Origin: Latilactobacillus sakei
GTDB lineage: Bacteria > Bacillota > Bacilli > Lactobacillales > Lactobacillaceae
NCBI GenBank assembly: GCA_002953655.1
Contig: CP025839.1
Location: forward strand, 1,674,001 to 1,738,000
DNA: 64,000 nt
Direction of reading: 5' to 3'
The notes under the pieces were generated by a model that saw nothing but the letters and a program-made list of their open reading frames with translations, was not told the DNA's origin and searched no databases. This document shows positions 43,546 through 52,759 of the stretch, one piece after another (within the stretch, counting starts at the first letter, position 1; each line of letters opens with the position of its first letter). The position numbers and the translations under genes are program-made.

Positions 43546-45793
43546 ATTCTACTTTTTCGATTGGTGCGAAGCTTGCTAGTAGTCTCTTAACACCTTGTTC
43601 CTTGAAGGCGATGTCTAGTTCTTGATCGCCGCCTGTGCCGTTAACCTTGACGACTGTGCCAATGCCCCACTTCTTATGTTGGACTTTTTGGCCTGCTTGC
43701 CAACTACCACTCTTATCGCCACCGGTTGTGTCAGCGATTTTATGGCTAGTCGTGGTTTTAGGGCCATTATACGTCGTAGCAGTTGCTCTGGCGTAGCTAT
43801 TTGACTTGCCAAATGGTAATTTACGTTCGGGAATACTACCGGCATTACCGTTTGCATAATCCAATAACTGATCGTCAATTTCGCCGACAAATCGGGAGGC
43901 CTGATTACTTTGTTGACGACCGTACAACATCCGTGAGTATGCATTCGTTAAATAAAGCTTACTTTCAGCACGGGTAATCCCAACATACGCCAAACGTCGT
44001 TCCTCTTCTAACTCGTCTTCTTCTAATAACGCCCGTGATAGTGGAAAAATACCTTCTTCCATCCCCATTAAAAAGACCACTGGGAACTCAAGGCCTTTAG
44101 CCGCATGCAAGGTCATCATGGTGACTTCACTAGCTTCTTCTTCAACAGAATCCAAATCAGAAACCAATGATAATTCCGCTAAGAAGTCCACAAATAAATC
44201 ACTATCTTCTTCTTCGAGTTCATAATGTTCATCAAATTGCTTAGTAACTGAGAGTAATTCTTCAATATTTTCTAGACGGGTTTGCGCTTCTAATGTATTT
44301 TCAACTTCGAGTGCCTTCTTGTAGCCGGTCTTATCCAATAATTGTTCGGTCAAGTCCGTCACGTTTAAGAATTCACGCATCTTCGCCAAATCGCCAATGA
44401 CATTCCCAAAGTCGATTAAAGTATTGCGACTTCTAGCAGGAATCGTTGATAATTCAGCATTTTGTGCCGCTTCTAATAATGACCATTGGTGATCATCAGC
44501 AAACTGGCCTAATTTTTCAAGCGTGCCCGGGCCAATCCCCCGTTTAGGGCTGTTGACGATTCGTTCAAAACTCATTGAATCGGCCGCATTAACCACTAAA
44601 CGTAAATAAGCGAGGATATCCTTAATTTCTTTCCGGTCGTAGAATTTATGTCCGCCGACCATTTTATAAGGCATGTTAGCTTTAACAAACGCTTCTTCAA
44701 TTGTCCGAGATTGCGCATTAGTCCGATATAGCACTGCAAAGTCGCCATACTTGCGGTGATTTTTTTGCATTTCTTCTTGGATCTTCGTAATGACAAATAA
44801 AGATTCGTCGCGTTCACTCTGGCCTCGATAATACGTAATCGGTTGGCCTTCTTCATTTTGGGTCCACAATTCCTTGGGTTTCCGGAAAGTATTGCGATTA
44901 ATGACCCCATTCGCGGCTTCCAAAATGGTCTTGGTTGACCGATAATTTTGTTCCAACATGACTGATTTAGCGTCTGGGTAATCATGTTCGAAGTTCATGA
45001 TATTGCTGATATCAGCACCCCGCCAACCATAAATACTTTGATCGGCATCCCCCACAACACAGAGATTTTGGTACTTCTCAGCTAACATATTCACCAATGT
45101 GTATTGTGCTTCATTGGTATCTTGATATTCATCAACGTGAATATATTGGAATTTTTCTTGATAATGCGCCAAAGTTTCCTTATTTTCTCTAAATAAGCGA
45201 ATTGTTTGCATGATTAAATCATCAAAATCAAGCGCTTGGTTTTGATGGAGTCGTTTTTGATATTCTGTATAGCATTTGGCCGCCATCTTTTCAAACGGCC
45301 CATTCGCTAAACCTTGATAGTCAGCTGGTGTTTGAAGCGCATTTTTCGCTTTACTAATGGTCCCTAAAATTGCTTTGGGTTCATATTTTTTAGTATCAAT
45401 ATCTAAATCCCGACAAACATGACGCATCAACGTCAATTGTTCAGAAGGATCCGCAATCGTGAAGGCCCGGTTGTAGCCGATTTGTTCAATTTCCCGCCGT
45501 AAAATCCGCACACAAAGGGCATGGAAGGTTGAAACCCAAACATCTTGAGCGCCTTCGCCTAGTAAATTGCCCACCCGTTCACGCATTTCGCGCGCTGCTT
45601 TATTGGTAAAAGTGATGGCTAAAATGCGCCATGGCAATACATGTTTTTCTTCAATTAAATACGCAACACGGTGCGTTAATACCCGCGTTTTACCACTGCC
45701 GGCACCCGCCATAATTAACAGTGGTCCTTCAGTTGTTAGCACCGCCTCAGCTTGTTCGGGATTCATTCCTTTTAAGAGCTCTTGTTCAGACAA
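43544..45793 (-). CDS. pcrA: ATP-dependent DNA helicase PcrA
   Basis: A 749-residue superfamily 1A helicase for repair and rolling-circle replication. Walker A is MAGAGSGKTRVLTHRVAYL, motif II is HVDEYQDTNEAQY, motif III DADQSIYGWRGAD, motif VI RRLAYVGITRAE. The C-terminal tail with the Tudor-like KVQHKKWGIGTVVKV binds RNA polymerase in relatives. Full length. First gene of the pcrA-ligA-camS block. The stop codon lies inside the adjoining palindrome element. Confidence 0.97.
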   Translation of the reverse strand: MSEQELLKGMNPEQAEAVLTTEGPLLIMAGAGSGKTRVLTHRVAYLIEEKHVLPWRILAITFTNKAAREMRERVGNLLGEGAQDVWVSTFHALCVRILRREIEQIGYNRAFTIADPSEQLTLMRHVCRDLDIDTKKYEPKAILGTISKAKNALQTPADYQGLANGPFEKMAAKCYTEYQKRLHQNQALDFDDLIMQTIRLFRENKETLAHYQEKFQYIHVDEYQDTNEAQYTLVNMLAEKYQNLCVVGDADQSIYGWRGADISNIMNFEHDYPDAKSVMLEQNYRSTKTILEAANGVINRNTFRKPKELWTQNEEGQPITYYRGQSERDESLFVITKIQEEMQKNHRKYGDFAVLYRTNAQSRTIEEAFVKANMPYKMVGGHKFYDRKEIKDILAYLRLVVNAADSMSFERIVNSPKRGIGPGTLEKLGQFADDHQWSLLEAAQNAELSTIPARSRNTLIDFGNVIGDLAKMREFLNVTDLTEQLLDKTGYKKALEVENTLEAQTRLENIEELLSVTKQFDEHYELEEEDSDLFVDFLAELSLVSDLDSVEEEASEVTMMTLHAAKGLEFPVVFLMGMEEGIFPLSRALLEEDELEEERRLAYVGITRAESKLYLTNAYSRMLYGRQQSNQASRFVGEIDDQLLDYANGNAGSIPERKLPFGKSNSYARATATTYNGPKTTTSHKIADTTGGDKSGSWQAGQKVQHKKWGIGTVVKVNGTGGDQELDIAFKEQGVKRLLASFAPIEKVE

Positions 45794-45905
45794 ATATAGT
45801 CATCCTTCCGTAATTGCAATTAGTCTTTATTATAACAAACTAGATAGGTAGAAAAAAGCGAACACGCCTTAGTAAACGGATTACAATTCTAGTCAATCTT
45901 ATGCC

Positions 45906-45936
45906 TTGACCTGGGACGCGTTTCATAAATTATACT
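45906..45936 (+). promoter_or_regulatory. Candidate promoter of the HAD-lacI pair
   Basis: TTGACC and TATACT are spaced by 19 bp, about 30 bp before the HAD-phosphatase start. The spacing is long. Confidence 0.4.
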
Positions 45937-45966
45937 CACATTAATCCAAGAAAGGTGGCATTCATT

Positions 45967-46791
45967 ATGATTAAATATATTTTTTCTGACTTAGACGGCA
46001 CATTGTTAAACCAAGCGGGGCAACTTTCCGAAAAAGATATCGCAACGGTCAAAACAAGCCCGCTACCAATCTCATTAGTGTCAGCCCGTTCGCCACAAGA
46101 AATGCAAGCGACGGTTGCACAACTCGAACTGACAACCCCCCAAGTCGCTTTTAATGGCGGGCTCATCTACAAACCCACCGATTTATTTCCCATGGTCCTC
46201 GCCGAATATCCACTTATGACAACGACCGTCGCCCAACTAGTCGCTGCATTACAAACCGAATTTAGCGACATCAGTTTAAGCGCCTATGATTTACAACATT
46301 GGTACACACAAAAAATCGATGCCGGAATTGAAACTGAGGCCCAACTCACCGGACTCTTACCGACCATCATTAATTTTGACGAACAGTTGAAAAACCCATT
46401 CATCAAAATTTTTAAGGTCATGTTGATGCTCCCAGATGACGAACAACGGACAGCCGTTTTGCAATTTATTAACCAACTTCACTTACCTAGTATTTCCGTG
46501 CAACAATCAGGTACAATGTACGTAGAAATCACCAGTCAACAAGCGACTAAAGCGCAAGCTCTAACAACAATTCTCAAAAATGCCGACTTGACCCCCGCCG
46601 ACTGTGCTGCTTTTGGTGCCGGTCAAAATGATTTATCAATGTTAAGTATCGTCGGGCACCCCATTGTGATGGGCAATGCCAGTGATCAGATTCAAGCTGC
46701 CGGTCAATTTATTACTAAAACCAATCATCATAGCGGCTTTAGCTACGGGATTAAAAAATACATTACAAAAGTTAATCAAAAAGTAGGTTAA
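45967..46791 (+). CDS. HAD superfamily Cof-type phosphatase
   Basis: A 274-residue Cof/YidA-like HAD hydrolase with a C2 cap. Motif I is IFSDLDGTLLN; motif II lies near SLVSARSP; motif IV reads FGAGQNDLSML, where the usual GDGxND has alanine and glutamine in place of the first D-x pair, which may change metal binding. Likely a sugar- or cofactor-phosphate phosphatase. AAAGGTGG precedes the ATG at 45967. It is 4 bp upstream of a LacI-type gene, so the two are one operon. Confidence 0.88.
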   Translation: MIKYIFSDLDGTLLNQAGQLSEKDIATVKTSPLPISLVSARSPQEMQATVAQLELTTPQVAFNGGLIYKPTDLFPMVLAEYPLMTTTVAQLVAALQTEFSDISLSAYDLQHWYTQKIDAGIETEAQLTGLLPTIINFDEQLKNPFIKIFKVMLMLPDDEQRTAVLQFINQLHLPSISVQQSGTMYVEITSQQATKAQALTTILKNADLTPADCAAFGAGQNDLSMLSIVGHPIVMGNASDQIQAAGQFITKTNHHSGFSYGIKKYITKVNQKVG

Positions 46792-46795
46792 AATC

Positions 46796-47734
46796 ATGCC
46801 AACCATTCGTGATATTGCTAGAAAAAGCGGCTATTCGGTTTCGACCGTCTCCCGCGTTTTAAATCAACAAAAATACGTGTCTGATACTGCCAAAGAAGCG
46901 ATTGAAGCGGTCATCAAGCAACTGGATTACGTCCCCAATAGTTTGGCGCGTGATTTAAGTTTTGGCCAAAATAAAAATATCGGGGTCGTCCTACCACACA
47001 ATGATCATCCCTATTTCAATCAACTCTTAAACGGGATCATGGACGCCGCTTTTTCGAGTGGCTATCACATCGTATTACTGCCTTCTGAATATAACCGGAG
47101 CGTTGAGCGCGATTACCTCGAGCAATTGAAGCGGAAGAATTTTACGGCGTTGATTTTTACCTCGCACGAACTGCCACTAGCGGTTTTAGAAGACTATACA
47201 CGCTACGGTCAGATTGTTTGCTGTGAAAATCCCGGGCAGCATCATATTTCAGCGGTGTATTCCAACCGTGAACCGGCCTATTTAGCCGCCTTTGACTACC
47301 TTAAATCACTTAAAGTTCAACAAATCGGGCTGCTCTTAAGCCGTAACTTAGCTAAAAGTCCCACTTGGGTGGCCGTCACAGGGGCTTATCAACAAGTTTT
47401 CCACCAAAAACCGGACCAGCAATTGATGATTGGTGGCATGCGCTCTTTTGAAGATGGCTACCGCGCTGCCGAACAACTGATTGCCCGCCAACCGGCTCTT
47501 AATTGCTATTTTACTAACGGTGATGATATCGCGGCTGGCGTACGGCAATATCATTGGGACCACCAACTTCCTGTCCCCATTTTAATTGGGCAGGAAAAAC
47601 AACTCTCGAGTTTCCTCCTAAAAATGCCCACCATTGACCACCATTTCTTCACATTGGGGCAAAAAGCCTTTGAACTCGCCCTCAGCAATCAACACCATCA
47701 ATGTGCATTTGAATCGGAATTTATTTGGCGCTAA
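46796..47734 (+). CDS. LacI family transcriptional regulator
   Basis: A 312-residue LacI/GalR regulator. The N-terminal HTH and hinge are standard: TIRDIARKSGYSVSTVSRVL, then LDYVPNSLARDLSFGQNKNI, followed by a periplasmic-binding-like domain (IGVVLPHNDHPYFNQLLNGI). Effector and targets are unknown; co-transcription with a Cof phosphatase hints at sugar-phosphate metabolism. The C-terminus is slightly short for the family. Five bases after the TAA the first bases of a palindrome element begin. Confidence 0.92.
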   Translation: MPTIRDIARKSGYSVSTVSRVLNQQKYVSDTAKEAIEAVIKQLDYVPNSLARDLSFGQNKNIGVVLPHNDHPYFNQLLNGIMDAAFSSGYHIVLLPSEYNRSVERDYLEQLKRKNFTALIFTSHELPLAVLEDYTRYGQIVCCENPGQHHISAVYSNREPAYLAAFDYLKSLKVQQIGLLLSRNLAKSPTWVAVTGAYQQVFHQKPDQQLMIGGMRSFEDGYRAAEQLIARQPALNCYFTNGDDIAAGVRQYHWDHQLPVPILIGQEKQLSSFLLKMPTIDHHFFTLGQKAFELALSNQHHQCAFESEFIWR

Positions 47735-47739
47735 AAAAC

Positions 47740-47847
47740 GAAAGTGTGCCATCAGTCGGGTATCTCCTGAGGATTAACAGAGAGTAGCGAATGATGGCGT
47801 TAGCAATCGTTTGCCATTCGGCGTTAACACTGGTAGAACACGTTTAA
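47740..47847 (+). repeat. Intergenic palindrome element after the lacI-type gene
   Basis: One unit from AAAGTGTGCC to ACACGTTT, starting about 5 nt after the stop. The centre is a short imperfect hairpin (GATGGC...GCCATTC). The CACGTTT end faces the terminator at 47866-47917. Confidence 0.75.
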
Positions 47848-47865
47848 ACTATCAAAATTTGAATA

Positions 47866-47917
47866 CAAAAAACGGCGCTAAAGACAAAATTAATTTTGTC
47901 CCAGCGCCGTTTTTTTG
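47866..47917. terminator. Bidirectional terminator with GACAAAA core
   Basis: AAAAACGGCGCTAAAGACAAAA pairs with TTTTGTCCCAGCGCCGTTTTT. It serves both the lacI-type gene and, from the other side, purB after its repeat array. Confidence 0.88.
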
Positions 47918-47925
47918 ATGTTTGA

Positions 47926-48466
47926 GTAGTGCTCAGAGCCTACCCCGTTGGCAAAACCACTCTTATTTGAAACGTGCTTTTTCCAACAGCCCCTTGTGCC
48001 TAGCTTTGCATCGTAAATAATCGATTTCATCGCTTATTCACGACGCTTTGCTAGTGCTCAGAACCTACCCCATTGGCAAAACCACTCTTATTTTGAAACG
48101 TGCTTTTGTCAGCAACTTCTTGCGTTTAGTCCTTCAGTCAAATAACCGACTTTGTCGGTTATTTGACTGATTAGCCTAATCCTCAGAAGTTACCCACTAA
48201 CAAAACCACTCTTATTTGAAACGTGCTTTTCCCAACAGCCTCTTGTGCCTAGCTTTGCATCGTAAATAATCGATTCCATCGCTTATTCACGACACTTTGC
48301 TAGTGCTCAGAGCCTACCCCGTTGGCAAAACCACTCTTATTTTGAAACGTGCTTTTGTCAGCAACTTCTTGCGTTTAGTCCTTCAGTCAAACAACCGACT
48401 TTGTCGGTTATTCGCCTGATTAGCCTAATCCTCAGAAGTTACCCACTAACAAAACCACTCTTATTT
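47926..48466 (-). repeat. Array of palindrome elements with a 249-bp tandem duplication after purB
   Basis: A tail fragment (47926-47969) is followed by units at 47970-48095, 48096-48218, 48219-48344 and 48345-48466. Units 1 and 3 are nearly identical, as are units 2 and 4, so a two-unit block of 249 bp has been duplicated in tandem. Unit types differ strongly in arm sequence: TTTTCCAA/TTGGCAAA in one, TTTTGTCAG...AACTTCT / AGAAGTT...ACAAAA in the other. The purB TAA is followed directly by GAGTGG. Together with the lacI-side unit and terminator this fills the 726-bp gap. Confidence 0.88.
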
Positions 48467-49753
48467 AAATACTCTGTCAAAGATTGTTTGGACTTGGCTG
48501 AGGTGCCAGTGGTAATCGAAGGCGTCGTCCATTTCTGCTGGTGTTAATTGCGCCATAACCTTTGGATCTGCTTCTAGTAATTGACGGAAATCTTTTTGTT
48601 CATCCCATGCAAGGGCTGTTTTAGGTTGCACCAAATCATAAGCTGCTTCCCGGCTTAAACCAGAATCAACTAACTTCAATAGGACCCGTTGGCTGTAAAT
48701 CAAGCCGTGCGTTAAATTCATGTCAGCTTTCATTTTTTCTGGGAAAACCGTTAGTTTTTCAATAATGCGTGTGAAGCGATTTAGGATATAGTCTAATAAA
48801 ATCGTCGTGTCAGGTAAGATAATTCGTTCTGCTGAACTATGTGAAATATCCCGTTCATGCCATAATGAAACATCTTCCATCCCCGTAACGACGTGGCCAC
48901 GAATGACGCGGGCTAAGCCACTAACGTTTTCAGAACTGATTGGATTACGTTTATGTGGCATTGCTGAAGAACCCTTTTGACCTTTAGCAAAGAATTCTTC
49001 CACTTCGCGAACTTCGGTACGTTGTAAATGACGAATTTCAGTGGCAAAATGTTCAATTGATGTTGCGACAACTGCCATCGTATTGATATAGTCAGCATGC
49101 AAATCACGTGGCAAGACTTGTGTTGAAATATCTTGGGCGCGAATGCCGAGGTGTTCCGTCACGTACGCTTCGATTTCTGGTGAGATGTTTGCAAAAGTAC
49201 CAACTGCCCCACTGATTTTACCGGCTTCAACGCCTGCTGCAGCCCGTTCAAAACGTGCTTGATTCCGTTTCATTTCAGCATACCAAGTCGCTAACTTCAA
49301 ACCAAACGTTGTTGGTTCAGCGTGCACACCGTGTGTCCGGCCAATCATCACCGTATTTTGATATTCGTAAGCTTTTTGCTTCAAAACCGCCATGAATCGT
49401 TCGATATCGGCCCGAATTAAGTCGTTGGCTTGTTTTAAAATATAACCTTGGGCGGTATCAACAACATCTGTAGACGTTAAACCGTAGTGCACCCATTTCT
49501 TTTCGGCACCCAATGATTCGGAAACCGCGCGGGTAAAAGCGACCACATCATGGTGTGTAATTGTTTCTAAGCGATTGATTTCTTCAACGTCAAAGCTCGC
49601 GTTAGCACGCACTTTAGCAGCGTCTTCCGCTGGAATGTCGCCTAACTTAGCCCAGGCTTCCACGGCTAAAATTTCAACTTCGAGCCAAGCTCGGTAACGA
49701 TTTTCAGTAGTCCAGATGGCACCCATTTCTGGGCGTGTATAACGTTCTAACAT
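48461..49753 (-). CDS. purB: Adenylosuccinate lyase
   Basis: A 430-residue lyase acting twice in purine synthesis (SAICAR to AICAR, adenylosuccinate to AMP). The family signature with the mobile catalytic serine is [19 protein letters not shown]; the first-region histidines lie in [14 protein letters not shown] and [23 protein letters not shown] precedes the ATG. It follows the purK-like gene by 55 bp on the same strand. Confidence 0.97.
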   Translation of the reverse strand: MLERYTRPEMGAIWTTENRYRAWLEVEILAVEAWAKLGDIPAEDAAKVRANASFDVEEINRLETITHHDVVAFTRAVSESLGAEKKWVHYGLTSTDVVDTAQGYILKQANDLIRADIERFMAVLKQKAYEYQNTVMIGRTHGVHAEPTTFGLKLATWYAEMKRNQARFERAAAGVEAGKISGAVGTFANISPEIEAYVTEHLGIRAQDISTQVLPRDLHADYINTMAVVATSIEHFATEIRHLQRTEVREVEEFFAKGQKGSSAMPHKRNPISSENVSGLARVIRGHVVTGMEDVSLWHERDISHSSAERIILPDTTILLDYILNRFTRIIEKLTVFPEKMKADMNLTHGLIYSQRVLLKLVDSGLSREAAYDLVQPKTALAWDEQKDFRQLLEADPKVMAQLTPAEMDDAFDYHWHLSQVQTIFDRVFK

Positions 49754-49808
49754 GTTTCTTCCTCCAAGTACGTTCAGTTGAAAGCATCAACTAACGGTCG
49801 ATTTCTTT

Positions 49809-50921
49809 TTAAATTAATTCGGCTGCTTCGAAATTATCTAATAGTGGTTGAATATTATGCCCGACGGCCGTGATATAGCCACTTTCTTGCGTCCCAATTG
49901 TCTGGCAACGGTTGAAATACCAATCCGGCTTAATCTTCATTTGTGTTTGAACCAATGGCCATTGTTCAGGTGTTGTTCTTAAACAAACCCCTGCGTTATT
50001 TAAGCGTGAAGGCCCGATTGCTAACTGGCAAATTGCCTTTAAGTGGTATTCATATTGTGAGAAGTTCAAAATACGATTAAGCACATCCCCAGTTTCATGA
50101 GGTGCGGTAATGATTCGTTTGATATAGATATTCATATCTGCGGTCAAGAAGAACTCAATCCCAAAAATCCCGATATAGTCTAAATTCTGACCAATCACAG
50201 TCGCTAAGCGTTCAATTTCTTCTGCGACATCCTGATCAATGCGGGCTGGTGTAATCGATAATTGTAAATCCTGATCTTGCATTTGATTTTCAATAATCGG
50301 TAACGTGACCACTTGGCCTTCATAATCCTTGGCAACCATCACGGCCAATTCTTGTTGTTTAGGGACCCACGATTCCAATAGGTAAGCGCCCAATTCCAGC
50401 GTATCGTCCATTTTGGCCAAATCGGCTGGTGATTCAAGGTATTGATGATATTGCCGACCAAAACCACGTTGAATCGGTTTTAAAATACAAGGATAACCAA
50501 TTGAATCGACCCCTTGTTCAATATCCGTCTTATCGACAACTGTCACATATGGCGAGATATTGATATTAAGATCATTTAAGAAGACCTTTTCGAGGTAACG
50601 ATCTTGCGTCATTGAGAGCGCATCGCTACCTTGGGGGACATTGTAATCTTGTACTAATTGTTCTAATAGTGTTTCATCGAGCGATTCATCCGTATACGTG
50701 AGCACCTGGCAACAATCGCCTAAGCGTGCGAGCGTTTCGTATTGCTGTGGATCGCCTTCAATCTGAATATCAAGTACTGCGGCTAATGATGAATCTTGTG
50801 TCTGTTCGGTGACAATTGCCGCAACGCGGTAGCCCATTTCCTTAGCTTTTAAAGCTAACATGTACGCACGTTGATCATTTCCAATAATTCCAATCGTTTG
50901 ACCCGGATAAATAACTGGCAT
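49809..50921 (-). CDS. purK: PurK-like ATP-grasp protein with altered active-site motifs
   Basis: A 370-residue protein homologous to N5-carboxyaminoimidazole ribonucleotide synthase along its full length (PGQTIGIIGNDQRAYMLALK; VPQGSDALSMTQDRYLEKVF; LDYIGIFGIEFFLTADMNIY). Several residues strict in PurK are changed: the GGGQLGRM loop reads GNDQRAYM, the ATP loop TRxGGYDGKGQ reads QRGFGRQYH, and the NEIAPRPHNSGH metal/substrate motif reads KRIITAPHETGD. It may be inactive or have another substrate. No purE is adjacent. Position before purB fits a purine role. ATG at 50921 chosen over GTG at 50945. Confidence 0.85.
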   Translation of the reverse strand: MPVIYPGQTIGIIGNDQRAYMLALKAKEMGYRVAAIVTEQTQDSSLAAVLDIQIEGDPQQYETLARLGDCCQVLTYTDESLDETLLEQLVQDYNVPQGSDALSMTQDRYLEKVFLNDLNINISPYVTVVDKTDIEQGVDSIGYPCILKPIQRGFGRQYHQYLESPADLAKMDDTLELGAYLLESWVPKQQELAVMVAKDYEGQVVTLPIIENQMQDQDLQLSITPARIDQDVAEEIERLATVIGQNLDYIGIFGIEFFLTADMNIYIKRIITAPHETGDVLNRILNFSQYEYHLKAICQLAIGPSRLNNAGVCLRTTPEQWPLVQTQMKIKPDWYFNRCQTIGTQESGYITAVGHNIQPLLDNFEAAELI

Positions 50922-51039
50922 CTTTCTACCTACTTTCTTATGCACATGACTTCAATTCTCAGATACCTCTATTATAGCGAATTCTGCCCCTAACTACCTA
51001 GTACTTTAACTAAATCTTGATATTTTTTGCACAAAAAAA

Positions 51040-51158
51040 GGGAGTGTGCCATAAGTCGGGATATCCCGAGGATTAACACAGACTGGCGAATGATTGCTGT
51101 AAGCAATCATTTGACATTCAGGGTTAACCAGAAGGATATGACTTATAGAACACGTTTA
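51040..51158 (+). repeat. Intergenic palindrome element between xpt terminator and purK-like gene
   Basis: One unit from GGGAGTGTGCCATAAGTC to GACTTATAGAACACGTTT. Outer arms ATAAGTC/GACTTAT pair, then CGAATGATTGC/GCAATCATTTG forms the central hairpin. The CACGTTT end faces the xpt terminator. It does not follow a stop codon on its own strand. Confidence 0.78.
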
Positions 51159-51180
51159 GACTATTAAAGTACGGATATCA

Positions 51181-51226
51181 AAAAGGAGGCTGAGACAAAT
51201 TTTACTTTTGTCCCAGCCTCTTTTTC
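51181..51226 (-). terminator. Terminator of xpt
   Basis: AAAAAGGAGGCTGAGACAAA pairs with TTTGTCCCAGCCTCTTTTT; GACAAAA-core set. Confidence 0.88.
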
Positions 51227-51229
51227 AAA

Positions 51230-51817
51230 TTAATTTTCGTTATTTTCGTCTAAGAAGACCACTTCGCCTTGTTCAAAAGCAGCAATCCGTGCTAATGATT
51301 CAACGTGAATGCCGCGTTGGTCTAATAACTCGCGACCCTTTTGGAATGTTTTTTCGATGACAATGCCGACCCCTTCGAGTTGGGCACCAGCTTGGTCGAT
51401 AATTTCTAATAAGCCTTCAACTGCTTGACCGTTTGCTAAGAAATCATCAATCACTAAAACACGATCGTTTTCGTTCAAGAATTTCTTAGAAATTGAAATG
51501 TGGTTGTTAACTTTCTTCGTATATGAATAAACAGTTGCGCTATACATATTATCTTGGAGTGTTAAACTCTTGTGCTTACGTGCAAAAACAACGGGAACGT
51601 GGAAAGCAAGGCCAGCAAAGACTGCTGGGGCAATGCCTGATGATTCAACCGTTAGGATTTTAGTAATTGGGGCACCTTCAAATAATCGCTTAAACTCTTC
51701 ACCCATCGCTGCCATGAGTTCTGGATCAACTTGATGATTTAAGAAGTTGTCAACCTTCAATACATCTTCTCCTAAAACCTGACCATCTTTTTTAATACGT
51801 TCCTCTAATAACCGCAC
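51230..51817 (-). CDS. xpt: Xanthine phosphoribosyltransferase
   Basis: A 195-residue enzyme converting xanthine and PRPP to XMP in purine salvage. The PRPP-binding loop is [19 protein letters not shown], and the start [16 protein letters not shown] matches the family. The start is GTG at 51817: GGGAG lies 8 nt upstream, whereas the GTG at 51826 abuts the ribosome site. The ~125-bp upstream gap shows no purine riboswitch motif, and no xanthine permease gene follows, unlike the Bacillus xpt-pbuX operon. Confidence 0.95.
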   Translation of the reverse strand: MRLLEERIKKDGQVLGEDVLKVDNFLNHQVDPELMAAMGEEFKRLFEGAPITKILTVESSGIAPAVFAGLAFHVPVVFARKHKSLTLQDNMYSATVYSYTKKVNNHISISKKFLNENDRVLVIDDFLANGQAVEGLLEIIDQAGAQLEGVGIVIEKTFQKGRELLDQRGIHVESLARIAAFEQGEVVFLDENNEN

Positions 51818-51942
51818 ACCTAGCACTCCCTTGTTTTCTGAAATTGAATTAAAAATAGGTTACCACAAATAAAAGCTAGCGACAACTTTAATTAAGACTT
51901 TTCAAGATTTATTATCATAAACAAGATTATTTATAGTGTTTA

Positions 51943-52602
51943 TCAATCAAATTGGTCCAATCGATAGGTCTTGACGAGTTCGATTAACTTCTCCGGATAA
52001 TTAGGATCCGTTGCATAACCATCTTGCTTGAGCGCTTGGGCTGCCTGTGTATAATTGGTGGCTGCCACAACGTGTTGATAATGATTATGATCCCAAGAGG
52101 TCCCGTGCGCAAAGAGTAAGACGTGATCTAACATAGACTCGCGATAGTCACGGTAAACGCGAAAGCGCGCGGTAGTCGTCACCCATTGGCCATTCAAGTA
52201 TTCCTTAGTGGTCATCTCTTTGGTATTATCCGGGTCATCGCCTTTAATCCCAAAATAGTTATGGTAATCCGCTGCAAGTGAGCTTTTGCCCCAATCACTT
52301 TCTAAGATGGCTTGGGCCAGTGTAATACTAGAAAGTACATGGTATTTTTGTTGTAATTCTTGTGCATAGGGTGCTAATTGATTAATGAATTCTTTTTTCT
52401 TCTTCACTTTAGCTAATTCTTCTTGTTTGGCCTCATTGGCTAAGCGTTCCTGAGTTTGTGCACCGGTGTATTGAATATATAGGACTAACCCAACTCCCAG
52501 AGCAAATAAAACGCCCAACAGGACGACTAGCCATTCTGTCGGTTGTCTCTTTTTAGTGTTGTACCATTTTTTGGTCGTGCGCCGTTTTTTCTTCTTCGCC
52601 AC
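51943..52602 (-). CDS. GH73 beta-N-acetylglucosaminidase, membrane anchored
   Basis: A 219-residue protein with a very basic cytosolic start (MAKKKKRRTTKKW), one TM helix (WLVVLLGVLFALGVGLVLYI), a short coiled linker (NEAKQEELAKVKKKKEF) and a GH73 domain. The catalytic glutamate is in ITLAQAILESDWGKSSLA, and NYFGIKGDDPDN and YRDYRESMLDHVLLF are typical of LytG-like glucosaminidases that trim peptidoglycan. Without cell-wall repeats it acts near the membrane. It lies 125 bp from xpt, probably a separate unit. Confidence 0.9.
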   Translation of the reverse strand: MAKKKKRRTTKKWYNTKKRQPTEWLVVLLGVLFALGVGLVLYIQYTGAQTQERLANEAKQEELAKVKKKKEFINQLAPYAQELQQKYHVLSSITLAQAILESDWGKSSLAADYHNYFGIKGDDPDNTKEMTTKEYLNGQWVTTTARFRVYRDYRESMLDHVLLFAHGTSWDHNHYQHVVAATNYTQAAQALKQDGYATDPNYPEKLIELVKTYRLDQFD

Positions 52603-52725
52603 TAATCTGCCTCTACTTCGTTCAATCTACTTTATATTGTACACAAAATTACCTCGAAGACCAATGCTTAATCTGCTTAATTGCCTTTAATTCCTATTTT
52701 GTTTTTTTATTGTTATAATATCGTT

Positions 52726-52739
52726 TGGAACCGATTACG
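52726..52739. promoter_or_regulatory. Possible cre-like site
   Basis: TGGAACCGATTACG matches the cre consensus at 12 of 14 positions, just downstream of a TATAAT box (52714-52719) and before the oxidoreductase start. Weak evidence. Confidence 0.3.
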
Positions 52740-52759
52740 ATAGTAAAGGACTGATTTAT

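Noticed and set aside
49107-49753. tRNA- or integrase-linked island boundaries near purB or the tRNA genes
   Set aside because: No integrase, phage genes or direct repeats of a tRNA 3' end were found next to tRNA-Arg or tRNA-Leu.
51818-51942. Purine riboswitch upstream of xpt
   Set aside because: I looked for the conserved loop and junction sequences of the purine aptamer on the minus strand and saw none.
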